Below, one piece after another: positions 1-9,512 of a stretch of DNA of 15,796 nt. The stretch is from the NCBI GenBank assembly GCA_019022495.1, contig JAFEKR010000150.1:1-15796 (forward strand), written 5' to 3'. The notes under the pieces were generated by a model. That model worked only from the letters and a program-made list of their open reading frames with translations, made no database searches and was not told the DNA's origin. Every line of letters starts with the position of its first letter. Positions within the stretch are counted from its first letter, which is position 1. Position numbers and translations under genes: made by a program. Source of the stretch: Epichloe hybrida. Lineage: Eukaryota > Ascomycota > Sordariomycetes > Hypocreales > Clavicipitaceae.

Positions 1-339
1 ATGCTTCATAATGTCTGCGCACTTTGTAAGCTCTTGGCAGAAGGTCGGACTCATTCCGCCAACATTGGGGCATCACTATTGTTCCATCCGGATCACGAAA
101 ATTCTTCATTGCTCAAAATCCGACTCTAATACGGCACACAAAGGATACTGAGAATTTGCTAAACTGTCAGAAATGATCCCTCTGTCTTGAATAATTGATT
201 ATTATTACGGAGTACAGTGGCGTTGACTCTCTGTAGCTCGTCGTTGTACCACTCTGTTGGCGAACCCAAAAGCACGCCTCCCAGCCAGCCTCCCTACACG
301 TGGTCTGCGACCCCTCCCGAAAACCCGACATCGCATCGT
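1..339. other. No gene seen; 3' flank of ERG24
   Basis: No protein-like frame is recognisable here. The stretch lies downstream of the ERG24 stop codon on the minus strand and should hold its 3' UTR and polyadenylation site. It is AT-richer than the coding DNA that follows. A plus-strand open frame entering at 217 is only the reverse image of the ERG24 coding exon. Confidence 0.5.
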
Positions 340-1970
340 TTAGTAAATACCAGGGATAATTCTGTACCGGACAATCTGCTTGTACTTCTCCCAGTCATCG
401 CCATACTTGCGGTGGCACTTCTCATCATCGCGACGGTCACGGTGGATGAGCAGCACAGCAAAGTAAACAACATAGAAGTAAGTGATTGGCATTGCCCAAC
501 CACGGGCGCTGCCTTGAATGACCTCACGGCCATCCCTCATGATGAAGGCACCTTCGCTGGCCGCACCAGCACCAGCAGCCAGAATTTGGTAGCCTGCGAG
601 ACCAGTGGGGAGACTGTAGGGCCAAGATTGAATCCAGTCACCCAGGTAGTTGATGTGACGAGCGATGCCCCACCAGCCAGAGATGAGAAGCTTGCTTCCA
701 GTCTTGGTCTCAATGTACTTGAGGTGGGCGACCTTGGGGTCCTCGGGGTTGGTGCGGAACGCGTTCTTCTGGCTATTGGCGGAACGGAAGATGTAGAAGC
801 CAAGGACGATGAGGGAGATGATGCCAGCCAAGCCGGCGGGACCAAGAGATAGAGGATGCACAGAGAGATATCGAGTTTGCATAGAGTAGACGAAAGGGAC
901 CCAAACTAGGTCACCAAACGCAAGCATCATTCCAAAGCCGTCGGTGGTGATGTCCATCGTCGTCAGAATCGCTGGCTCAAACCACCAAGAATCGATAATG
1001 TACACTGCCTGCACGACAGTAATGCAGATGATGCTATCAGTGACAAACCCAAAGTTGCGGTACTGCTGAGCGCACCATGCACAATTGAGGATGATCCAGC
1101 CCATCATACCGGGGCGCAACTCACACCATTCCTTCAAATCAACCTCGCCGATAAGGGGAATGGTCACTCGCGGGTTGAGCTCACGGCCGATGAACCAGTC
1201 ATAGAGCAGATTGCCAGAGTGGCCACCTGCAGCAAGCTCGCGAAGCTCGGTGTTGCCGGACTTGACACTGAAGCTGCGGACATAGACGAATGTAGCGATA
1301 GCATAAGAGATGCCGATATTAGCCGTGAGAATCTGCAAATAGTTCTCGCTGATGAACGTCCAAACGGGGAACTCGGCCCCTTGGGCGACGGTACCGGCAG
1401 CCAACGCAGCGAGAGTAACTGTGTTGGAGTAGAGAGCTGCACAGTTTTATTTATTCATTAGCCCCTGTTGTCATCACGGTAGCTGTGACCAGCAGACAAT
1501 ACGTACTGTTGAATCTGTACTTGAGGCGTCCACCAGAGCTCAACACAGTTCCCTCAACCTCGGTCGCGGGCAAAACACGATACAGAATCAGGTTCAGAAG
1601 GTAGTATGCCAGAACGGCACCGGTGGCCTTCCAGCTGGCGAGTCCCGAAATTCCACCACGCGGCCAGCCGACCTCGAGCTTCAGCTGGTCCAAGGTCAAG
1701 GAGCGCGGGCTAAGAAGCGACGGCGCGGGGCATCCCGATATATCGTTGCAGACGAAGGTGAAGACGTAGACGAGGAGAGGTAGACCGAAGGAGATGGCAA
1801 AGGCACCAGGGCTAATGGAGCAAAGCGGGATTGATCAGCAGTTATTCCTCACGGAGACTGTGAATGCAGAGGATCGCGGAAATTCAGTGTACTCACGGCC
1901 CGAAAAACTCGTAGCCATGCTCAGCTGGAGCGGCTGCACCCTTGACGGGCGATTTGGTTTTTGATGGCAT
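340..1970 (-). CDS. ERG24: Delta(14)-sterol reductase (C-14 sterol reductase), ERG4/ERG24 family
   Basis: Reduces the C14-C15 double bond left by lanosterol 14-demethylase in ergosterol synthesis, using NADPH in the ER membrane. Three exons read 1970-1897, 1811-1507 and 1436-340, with introns of 85 and 70 bases; all phases agree and give 491 aa. The first ATG gives MPSKTKSPVKG..., and the family-typical GPPGAFAISFG and FVCNDISGCPAPSLLSP follow across the first splice. Both ERG4/ERG24 signatures are present: GNLLYDWFIGRELNPR at about 201-216, and a second running from LLIHRDRRDDEKC to KYGDDWEKY at about 455-478. GWWGIARHINYLGD (about 380-393) lies in the conserved C-terminal catalytic core, and the protein ends RIIPGIY. 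Many hydrophobic segments fit a polytopic enzyme. A second in-frame CAG acceptor 18 bases inside exon 3 could drop six residues. Fungi often carry more than one ERG24 copy, so which paralogue this is cannot be said. It is divergent from the MRL1-like gene. Confidence 0.95.
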
Positions 1971-2873
1971 GGTCTGCATGTACTGCCAACACGCGAGTAA
2001 CTAGACGCGCTTTTCAAATTCGAGTCCAGAGTCGGTCGACAAGCCAGCCGCCTATGTAAAAAGAATCGACGGTCGCAAACAACTCCAGCACGTCACTACT
2101 GTGAGAGGGGGGCGGTGGACGATGCGACAAAGGATCTTACGGCTGCTCCTGAATTCGAAGGAGGGAACATTCTCAAAAATTTATTTCGGCGAGCTGAGCA
2201 TCCGGACCGTCTCATCAACGTCACTAGGGTCAAATTCGCTCAAAGTGGCTTAGCGCTGGTTGCGAGGAGAATGACTGAATCTTGCGGATAAACTGTTTTG
2301 CCTGGCTGACGGCTTCGCGCTTGGTGGCGCGAGTTCCACAGCGGCGGATCTGCCCATGCAATCGTGGTCAGTTGTCGCAAGAAGCTGTATTATTATGCGG
2401 GTGCTCGTGCCACGTCCCACTTTTCAGGTCATTGATTTCAAGGTGTGCTTATGAGCAAAACAGCGTGTTTAAAAAAATCGGAATGTGGTGAATAGCAAAA
2501 GTAGATAAAAACAGCGTTAAAGCTATAAAAGTCAATATAAAAGCCTGTTTAACACAGGCACTGTGATATCTTAATCACAATCCACATATTTCTTAAAGTG
2601 GCCGTTTTGCCAATGTGGCCATTAGAAAAGTGGAGCATAGCACGAGCTACTGATGACTGGGCTACATAGAGACTTCCGCAAAAAAAAAAAAGCAACCATT
2701 TCTCTTTAGAAAGTAGAGCTCTAGTCGTCGTGCCCACGTCCCTTCTGAGTATCACATTGATGATAAGAGCACGATACTTGACCATATCCGCTTGTTGCCG
2801 CAGTGCCCTCCCCACCCGAATCGGCGTCACCATTCTCCGACCAACGGCCCATACACAATAACACGTTGTCACA
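1971..2873. promoter_or_regulatory. Divergent intergenic region between ERG24 (-) and MRL1-like gene (+)
   Basis: About 900 bases separate two start codons pointing away from each other, so both promoters must lie here. I see no convincing TATA box and no recognisable sterol-response motif. Open frames on either strand in this stretch look random. An AT-rich island occupies roughly 2440-2720, in contrast to the GC-rich flanks, and contains two hairpins and an A12 run near 2680. Confidence 0.6.
2543..2579. repeat. Two adjacent short inverted repeats (hairpins)
   Basis: GCCTGT-TTAAC-ACAGGC at 2543-2559 (perfect 6-base stem, 5-base loop) is followed two bases later by TGTGAT-ATCTTA-ATCACA at 2562-2579 (perfect 6-base stem, 6-base loop). 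They sit in the AT-rich island. They could be a relic of a mobile element or a regulatory DNA structure. Stems this short also occur by chance. Confidence 0.45.
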
Positions 2874-4030
2874 ATGCGGCCAAGTTTTTGGAGCGCGGCA
2901 TTCCTCACCGCCTCCCTCACCAGTGCAAAAGAGGAGCCGTCGTCGACTACACGTGTCCCGGAATGTACGGCAACGGCATCATCAGGCACCGGGGGCTTCT
3001 TCGACCTGCGACCTGTCGTGGCGCATCCTCAACATAAGGGCAAGCAGCACAGCACGGGCGTAACGAAAGACTATCACTCGAGGGGCTATGATTATGGCAA
3101 GAATTTCACGCTCAACATCTGCGGAGCGGTTGTCGATCCAGTGGCGGACGTGAGGGGAGTGCCCCAGAGCTCATGGGGCAATGTGAGCGCTTACTACACG
3201 TCGCATGGAAGCATATACTCTATAGGGTTTGTTTGGCGTTCTGCTGGCTATTTTCTCGGGTGTATGGGTACTGACTTTCTTGCAAGCTCCGAGTCAATGG
3301 ATTTGGTTAGTCGTGGTCGCAAGCTGGTCTTGCAATACACGGGCGGGTCGCCTTGCGGATCGACGAAGTCGGGTAAAAGCAGGCGGGATGCTTCCTCTCG
3401 CCCGCCCAAGTATAGCCGGGGAAGCAAAGAATCGACCTCGACGGGCCAGCCTCACGTAGTAGAATCGCTCGCGAAGGACGACGATGACAAGGAAACAGCT
3501 ACGAAACGGAAATCCACGACCATCTCCTTTCTCTGCGACCGAGACCCTAGTAACGCTCAGGCCGCGTTCTCTTTTGTTGGCGTGTCGCCAGATGAGTGTT
3601 CCTATTTCTTCGAGGCTCGTTCAGTCCATGCCTGTGCTGGAGCCGAGCCTCACAAGCCCGGCAGTGTTGGGCCAGGAAGTGTGTTTGGCATCATCCTGTT
3701 GATCGCCATCTTAGTGTACGCTCTGGGTGGTGTATTCTACAACCGAACCGTTACAAATGCTCGCGGTTGGCGGCAACTGCCAAACTATAGTTTGTGGGCT
3801 GGTATCTGGAACTTCTTCAGCGTATGTGTAGTGCAACCCGAAGATGACAGCTCACAGAACGCGAGACTCATTAACATTGACAGGACATGTTCATCATGTT
3901 GTTTTCCTCATGCGCAAGATGCCTCCCTGGACGAAGAGGCTATAGCCACTTGAACACGAGTTCAAGTCACAGAAATTCTGATGCGGAAAATCGCCTTATT
4001 GACCAGCTTGACGAGGAATGGGACGATTGA
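2874..4030 (+). CDS. Mannose-6-phosphate-receptor-like / Atg27-superfamily type I membrane protein
   Basis: A likely Golgi-endosome cargo receptor of the fungal MRL1/CI-MPR group, which shares its luminal MRH fold with Atg27. Exons are 2874-3226, 3287-3821 and 3884-4030 (introns 60 and 62 bases), giving 344 aa. A signal peptide covers about residues 1-18. The luminal part has six cysteines (31, 83, 141, 201, 222, 234), enough for three disulfides, plus sequons NFT and NVS. MRH-type elements are LVLQYTGGSPCG, the stretch around FLCDRD, and DECSYFFEARSVHAC. One membrane segment spans about 250-268 and is followed by the family-typical tail NARGWRQLPNYSLW. The second splice is needed to reach the acidic C terminus ENRLIDQLDEEWDD, a likely sorting signal. 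The first intron is a multiple of three without stops, so it is easily missed; its removal is supported by a CTGAC branch site and by continuity YSIG-SESMDL. A Lys/Ser-rich insert (about 143-195) interrupts the luminal domain. Atg27 itself is a less likely label. Confidence 0.85.
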
Positions 4031-6152
4031 GAAAGAGTAAAAGTCGAATCGAAATATTTCCATTCTTGGAGGTCAAAAAATGCTTTGTATCGGCCAATTT
4101 TGTGATGGGAAATAAGCTTTCTTCCTTTGTGTGTGTATACGTATTCTACGATGGCATTTCCGGTGTGTCGGCGTTGGAGGGTATGAAATTGACGAATTGG
4201 AATGGTTCAAGACAAAGTTTCTTGATTTCACTGCAACGATGGTCCATGTTCGACGGAAAATGTCAGCCTGCGTCCCGCAAAAGAGTTATTGGTTTGTGAA
4301 GGGGCTGAGCGGTGATACTGACACGCTTTGCCACATGCTTTCTTGCTGCTGCCTTTCACCCATCGCGCGATGGTACCAAACAGCTAGCCTGCACGCTACC
4401 TAGTCATGCAATCCAAAAAGCCGGGATTTGTGGCGCATCAGCACCGATGCCGTCTGACAAGTGACGCGAAGGATCGCCAACTGCCCCGACCGCTTGACAG
4501 CATGCAGGCGTCCCTTGGCCCATACAACGACTTCTGCTTCCAAAAAAGCACCCACGTCTCGCCTGTGTCCCAAAACAGACGCACCGGCTCCCGAAAGGCC
4601 ATGGCTTCCCTTCCTGTATGCCAACTATATTCCCAGCCCAGTATGGCTTGCATATTCCCCAGCGGGCTTCGGCAAGCCGTTGGAGGAGGAGCACAGTTCG
4701 CTTCTTGACTGGGGCTGCCCCTACTTTCCCTCAGAACTTGCACGTCATCTCCAACTTGCAGAGTCTGGTTCTCCCCCTTGTGGTGTCTTGCGTGTTCTCA
4801 CTGTTGGTTTCTGGGGCTTGTGGCACGTTGTGTGACCGGCAGATCCGGGCGGGCTCTTTCGCAGTGGGTGGTGCTTTCTGGAAGCTTTGTCGCGGGATGC
4901 AGTTCTCCTTCTCCTTCTTCTTCCTCGTCCTCTTCTCTGGATAAGAGCGTTTGTCGTATGCGTTTCGATGCGGGACGGCCAAACAACGGATGTGGACCAA
5001 ATTGCTGGAACTTGGTGGTGTGCCCTTGCCTGCCACCTGGAAAGAAAATTCTGTAACCAAGCTTGGCTTGTGCGAGCTCCTTTGGTGATTTCCTGTTGCG
5101 TGCTGACGCATTCCCGACGGCTTCAGCCACACAAAACGTGCATGTGGCCCTACACGTGTAGTCAATGATGATCGGTAGACGACCCGAAAGACTTTTGCTG
5201 TAGGTGAATTATGATAGCAATTTATTCCATGTCATGCACGACATTGGGTGTTGTGGAGCCGCGTTGAGCAGAAAGCCGGGCTGGATGCTTGGGGTCCATG
5301 CTGCCTGTCTGTCTGTGCATGTAGTTGTACAGAAAGCTTGCTTTCCGTGAGGCAGTCTACTTGCCCTTTCATCAGCCCTTTTTGCGTTTTCTTTCGATGG
5401 CAAATGAGCCCGATCGATGATGAAGGAAGAAGCGATGGATGAGAAGCCGTTGTGCGAGTATACACCTGCGGCAGGATGTCAGACACATGGGATCAGGGTT
5501 CAGCACCATACAGCCGATATGGTCTACAGCACGGTGTCCGTAGTATTCCGTGGCATCGAGTCCTCTTTACAGAACCTGCAAACAACGCAGTCCTGAGAAG
5601 TGCACCTCGAGCCAAAAGACCACTCGGTGCTCAAGTACAACCCCCTGCATGCCAGTTCGATACCAGAACCTGAACTCAATCCAACGTCCAACAGGGATGG
5701 CAACTACCTGCACGCATGTGAGGGACACTCTTGGCGAATGTGGTATTTTCTGAAAGAGTCCAAAAATGACAGTTTTGGGAACATCCCTGCCTCACAAGCG
5801 AATATACCGTCCCAGGAGTCAGGACCAACTATCAATATGCCAGAGCGGAGGTTTGTTTTTTGAATTAGAAAGGGGCTGGGATAGAAATGGACAAAAAACG
5901 TGTTGTTCCAGGTAATGATAAAAAGACCAAGCCCCTCCTGGACACGTTCCTGTAAAGCATTCTTGGTGCTCGGAACAATGACAAGGTGGTCGTGCCTCGT
6001 CAACTCAGATGCCGCTCACTTTTGCAAAACGCCCCTGCGCTGCCGCTTCCAGTCACTGTCAAGCCGACCACGCTATTCTTGACGGCCCGCTGGCAGTCTT
6101 CTCCAGCTGGCAGAGCACGAGCAGTGAGAGAAGTTCTTTTGGTATTTCGGAT

Positions 6153-6217
6153 TATAAATATTGCATCTTGTTTCTTTCCCCCCTGTCCCCATCCCACACC
6201 CCCTCACTATTATCCCA
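6153..6217 (+). promoter_or_regulatory. Core promoter: TATA box and pyrimidine tract
   Basis: TATAAATA at 6153-6160 matches the TATA-box consensus. It is followed directly by a strongly C/T-rich tract to about 6217, a common layout around transcription start sites of fungal genes. This would give the Myb-like gene a leader of roughly 330-380 bases. Direction is inferred from the downstream gene. Confidence 0.5.
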
Positions 6218-6271
6218 CCTTTGGCTATCATTTGTTGTTGGTCTCTTTCATCATTATCAACACTACCTTTA

Positions 6272-6340
6272 ATGCAATTCATCATCTCAGGCAAGAGACG
6301 AAGGGTAAACCCGTCTTTGCTTTTCGCTTCTTGTGGTTGA
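6272..6340 (+). promoter_or_regulatory. Possible upstream ORF (22 codons) in the leader
   Basis: ATG at 6272 opens a 22-codon frame starting MQFIISGKRR and closing with TGA at 6338-6340. No other ATG follows until the double ATG at 6554/6557. If transcription starts near the pyrimidine tract, ribosomes meet this ATG first, so it could damp translation of the transcription factor. A 5' UTR intron could remove it. Confidence 0.35.
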
Positions 6341-6553
6341 AAACGAACATCGACTGCTTGCTTCGGAGACCTTGCCGTTTAATTTGGAAAGCAAGACTTC
6401 TCACATATCTTCACACAAATTTGGCTTGTTGCACGCTTCTCAAGGGGAAAAACATAAAAAATAAAAAAAAAGCCAAAGGGACAAACTTCACCATCCGAGA
6501 CGGCATATCCTCATCCTTCATCATCATACTGAAGCTGCCGTCGTCTATCAGCC

Positions 6554-7739
6554 ATGATGCGTAATCCCTTTCTGCCGTACCAGGCTGTGGATGGAAACGC
6601 ACAACTTCCGGTCCAGGATTCTCAGGGGTTCTCAGTCAGCATGGGCTTAACAATGGTATGTGTTGTTCCTGCACATGGGTAAACTAAACTAATGTGCGGG
6701 AAAAGACCAACTTCAACTCGGCGTACCCAGCGTTGCCACCTACCGACATCAACTCAAGTCTCTCGACTTTGCACCATCCCGGCTCATCAGCCGACTTCAT
6801 AGAGACGCCACATCCTCCTGTGCGAAGCAGAAACAGTACTGGTCTTGATTCAACGCTATGCTTGGACGAATGCTATAACATGCCGCCCTGGAATCCAAAC
6901 TACTGCCCGGCATTTGACAATCTCAGCTTATTCGATGCCGCCTTCATGGCATCGCCCGTTCCGCAGGATGGGCATTGGGAGTCCCAATCAGCAAAATCCC
7001 ACTCGGAATGCCACCTAGGAGAATGGTCGTCAGGTTACCTACCGAATCATCCCTTTGACAACATCTACGAGTGGCGGCTCAACGGCCACGGCGTAGCTCT
7101 CTCCCCACCAGCCACCACGTCGTCTCAGCCCAACACACCCTTCGACATAGCTGAACCTTTCGCGTCGTCCCCATTGCCACATCAGGTGCCGCCATGCCTT
7201 GAGCTTCACCCCAAGGATGACTTCACCACCACCAAGTTCGATGGCAAGTCGCCACGTGCCGGCCGCAGGCAGAATACGAGAAAGCCAACTCCGCGTCAGC
7301 GCCCTTCGGCCGAAGTCGAACTCAGGACATATGAGGACATAGTTCTGGTGGAGTCTCGCAAGGAAGGCAAGTCGTATAAGCGGATTCTCCAAGAAAACAA
7401 TTTCCAAGTCAAAGAATCGACTCTCCGCGGCCGACACAGGGCCCTCACAAAGCATAGCTCCCAGCGCCCTCGCAAGCCACAATGGACGCAGAAAGACGTA
7501 AGTGGTTGTTGTTGTTGTCGTGAGTCATGACAGATTTTTACTGACTTGGGAAACCCGTCGTCTTGCCACAGATTGATCTACTTCAAGAGGCAGTTCGCCT
7601 TCACACTAGCAAAGGAGCCCGACCAAAGGTGTCCTGGAAGGGGGTCTCAGAGTACATCCGCGATGAGGGGGGGTCCCATGCATTCGCGTATACCACCTGT
7701 CGTAAAAAGTGGTGCGAGGTCACCGGGCAGAAGTTATAG
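6554..7739 (+). CDS. Myb-like DNA-binding transcription factor (fungal, function unknown)
   Basis: Exons 6554-6655, 6706-7497 and 7572-7739 join in phase to 353 aa; the introns are 50 and 74 bases with branch-like ACTAAT and ACTGAC. Two ATGs (6554, 6557) are possible starts. Residues 1-200 are Pro/Ser-rich and low in structure, a plausible activation region. A basic stretch (about 215-234, KSPRAGRRQNTRKPTPRQRP) precedes a helix-turn-helix-like segment at about 241-282 that begins RTYEDIVLVESRKEGKSYKR. A Myb/SANT-like repeat runs from about 294 to 348 with tryptophans 294, 320 and 345. Its spacing of about 25 is longer than in classical Myb repeats. The final exon (IDLLQEAVRLHTSKG to TGQKL) completes this repeat; without splicing the frame would end in GCCCCRES. 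The pairing of two small DNA-binding segments is seen in fungal Myb-like regulators. I cannot name the target genes. The tail converges on APA2 161 bases away. Confidence 0.8.
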
Positions 7740-7784
7740 ACGCCCTGGCTAGTAGATATAGATTTAGGAGATTTTTCTTACCTG

Positions 7785-7810
7785 AAAAAAAAAAAAAAAA
7801 AAAAAAAAAA
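7785..7810. repeat. A26 homopolymer between convergent genes
   Basis: Twenty-six consecutive A residues lie 45 bases after the Myb-like stop codon and 90 bases beyond the APA2 stop codon. On the minus strand this is a T tract in the APA2 3' flank. It may reflect slippage or help 3' end formation; the length may be unstable in the assembly. Confidence 0.9.
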
Positions 7811-7900
7811 CTTCATAAACTCTTCTCCTGGTGCTATCCACCCACCCAGGTTGCATCATCGCATCGGTAGTCAAACATGGCAGTAACAACATCTGCCTTG

Positions 7901-9062
7901 CTACAATCCACCATCTTCAATTCCCTCGCGCCGCAGCCCAATCCTCTTGAGCACATTTACCAGCGCACCAGGCTTCTTCCTCAACGCATCCCACTCTTCC
8001 TCGTTCTTTACCAACGCCGTGCCAGCCAGCAACGTCCCGTTCAAGGCCAGCGTCCCAACTTCCCGACCATCCTCACCGTATACGGGTCCACCTTGCGCAA
8101 GTCTCGGACAGACGACCAGCCTGTTCCTGGTCAAGGCCATGTTGTAGCTGATGAGCGCAGGCCCATCCGCCGGGGCATCATCATCATCATCATCATCATC
8201 CTCCTCCTCCACCGCCGACCACCCGTTCCCACTGCGCCCGCGCCCCATAACTGCCCGGCATGCCTCGCGGTACAAACGAAGATAGATGCCGTGCAGTTCG
8301 GACGCCGGCATCCCCAGCCGAACGGCTTCCGAAAAGACCACAAACGGCGCCTCGTCGAGCCCTGGTCCATCCGCCAGCACGCCCCATCCCGACCGGGGCT
8401 CAAGACCGTCTCTCATCCCGTCCACAGGAAGTAGCTGGACATGCCTGTGCGGCTGGCTCGCGCCAGAATGCTCGCCGCAGTTGAAGAAGGCGAAGAGCAG
8501 CGAAATCCCCCCGTCGTCGTCGTTGCCGCGCCCGCCCGCCCGCTCGTACGCCTCGATGCAGGCCAGCGTCGACTCCAGATCCGACTCGCCCAGAACGTGA
8601 GCCTGCTCCTTGAAGGCCCTCGTCGCGAGGATGAAGTGCCCGGGCACGACGGCGAACTTGTTGAGCACGAGGTAGTGGGACGGGCCAAGGTCCGTTACGA
8701 ACAGGGATGGCGCCGGGTGTGCAAACGGATCAACGGGGTTCTGGCGGCGCGATGCGTCGTCGTCGTCGGGCGGCGGCGGCGGCGGTCCCTTGGGCTTGTC
8801 GGCCAGGGATGGTGCGAAGCGCAGTTGAAACTACATGTGTCCTGTGAATACGAATTGTTTAAACAGGATTTTATTGTGAATAAAATGGATACTTCTACCC
8901 CCCCTGACGTGGTTGGACAAGACGAACTGGGACGGACCCGACGGATAGCAGGGTGACCTGGGTCGGGAAGTAATGTAGCTCTCCAGCTGCGCGGGCTTTG
9001 GCAAACGCCGTCTTGACGAGCTCGGGAAGATTGGCGGGGGGGGTCATTGCCCGCGCTGCCAT
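7901..9062 (-). CDS. APA2: Ap4A phosphorylase / ATP adenylyltransferase (APA1/APA2 type)
   Basis: Cleaves diadenosine tetraphosphate with phosphate to ADP and ATP, in cytosol and nucleus. Exon 1 is 9062-8928 (45 codons, MAARAMTPPANLPELV to VGSVP). A 97-base intron with donor GTTCGT and acceptor TAG follows, then exon 2 at 8830-7901, for 354 aa in all. FPTQVTLL at the end of exon 1 and FQLRFAPSLADKP at the start of exon 2 are family-typical and support this splice. Further motifs are FVTDLGPSHYLVLNKF, FNCGEHSGASQPHRHVQ with the catalytic His-x-His-x-Gln at H173, H175 and Q177, and SYNMALTRNRLVVCPR of the C-terminal domain. Two low-complexity insertions are unusual: a P6-D4 run early in exon 2 and an Asp8 run at about 255-262, encoded by a CAT/ATG-type microsatellite. 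Length fits fungal APA2 proteins. The adenylyltransferase direction with ADP/ATP is also known for this family. Confidence 0.92.
8176..8199. repeat. (CAT)8 trinucleotide microsatellite inside APA2
   Basis: Eight CAT units, read as GAT codons on the minus strand, encode an Asp8 run in APA2; the neighbouring CTC units encode the Glu residues before it. Being trinucleotide, length changes keep the reading frame. The run sits in a loop between the catalytic motif and the C-terminal domain. Confidence 0.9.
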
Positions 9063-9512
9063 GGCTACAGGAGATGTTGTAGACGGGGGCCTGGACGCAC
9101 AACCCGATTCAATGTGATGGGCGTGAGGTGGATTAGATGAGGATGAGGGTGAGGGTTGGAGGATTTAGTAAGTTTGGTTGTGCAGAACAGAACCCCCCCC
9201 CCCTTTTTCCCCCGCCGCAGAAGCTGATTGTGGGTGAGGTTACCAACAAAACTTGGTGGGGCCGGCGTGACATCGAGGAGCTTTGAAGAAATTCACTGCG
9301 ACGACGCACTTGAACACCTCAAGCATGAACAACCTCGCGTGCAGTGAGTCGCTTGAAGCACGTTTGAGTTTCAATTCATCCGTCAAAGTTTATCTAACGC
9401 CCCCACCTCGGTCGTGTATCGCAAGACTTGTGCAGTGTGTTATGCTCATTGCTACATAGAATCCAGATTCCAAGACAGAACGCCATTCCGCAGCCACACG
9501 CGAATCGAGCTT
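9063..9512 (-). promoter_or_regulatory. APA2 promoter and SCS3/FIT 3' flank
   Basis: This 450-base stretch separates the SCS3/FIT stop codon from the APA2 start codon, both on the minus strand. It contains a C11-T5-C5 run at 9193-9213, a purine-rich run on the minus strand. No protein-like frame is visible and no TATA box is obvious. Confidence 0.55.

Larger units (their letters stand above)
4031..6553. promoter_or_regulatory. Long gene-free region and extended promoter of the Myb-like gene
   Basis: About 2.5 kb without a recognisable protein on either strand. Several 60-145 codon open frames overlap around 4400-5170 and 5450-6000, but they show no motifs and conflict with one another. The left end holds the 3' UTR of the receptor gene, and the right end holds the core promoter and leader of the transcription factor. 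CT-rich tracts occur near 4906-4940 and 6167-6217. A non-coding transcript is possible but nothing in the sequence proves one. Confidence 0.5.

Noticed and set aside
2549..2989. 146-codon minus-strand open frame
   Set aside because: It overlaps the 5' part of the receptor gene on the other strand, has no motif, and passes through the AT-rich island and a poly-A run (giving a Phe run).
3430..3490. DDDDK in the receptor as an enteropeptidase-type processing site
   Set aside because: It sits in a disordered Lys/Ser-rich insert and fungi are not known to have that protease; it is most likely chance acidic sequence.
5641..5680. tRNA-like T-arm (AGTTCGATACC)
   Set aside because: No matching D-arm, anticodon arm or acceptor stem could be placed around it.
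7785..7810. A26 as the tail of a retroposed gene copy
   Set aside because: The upstream Myb-like gene retains two introns, so it is not a processed copy. No target-site duplication is visible.
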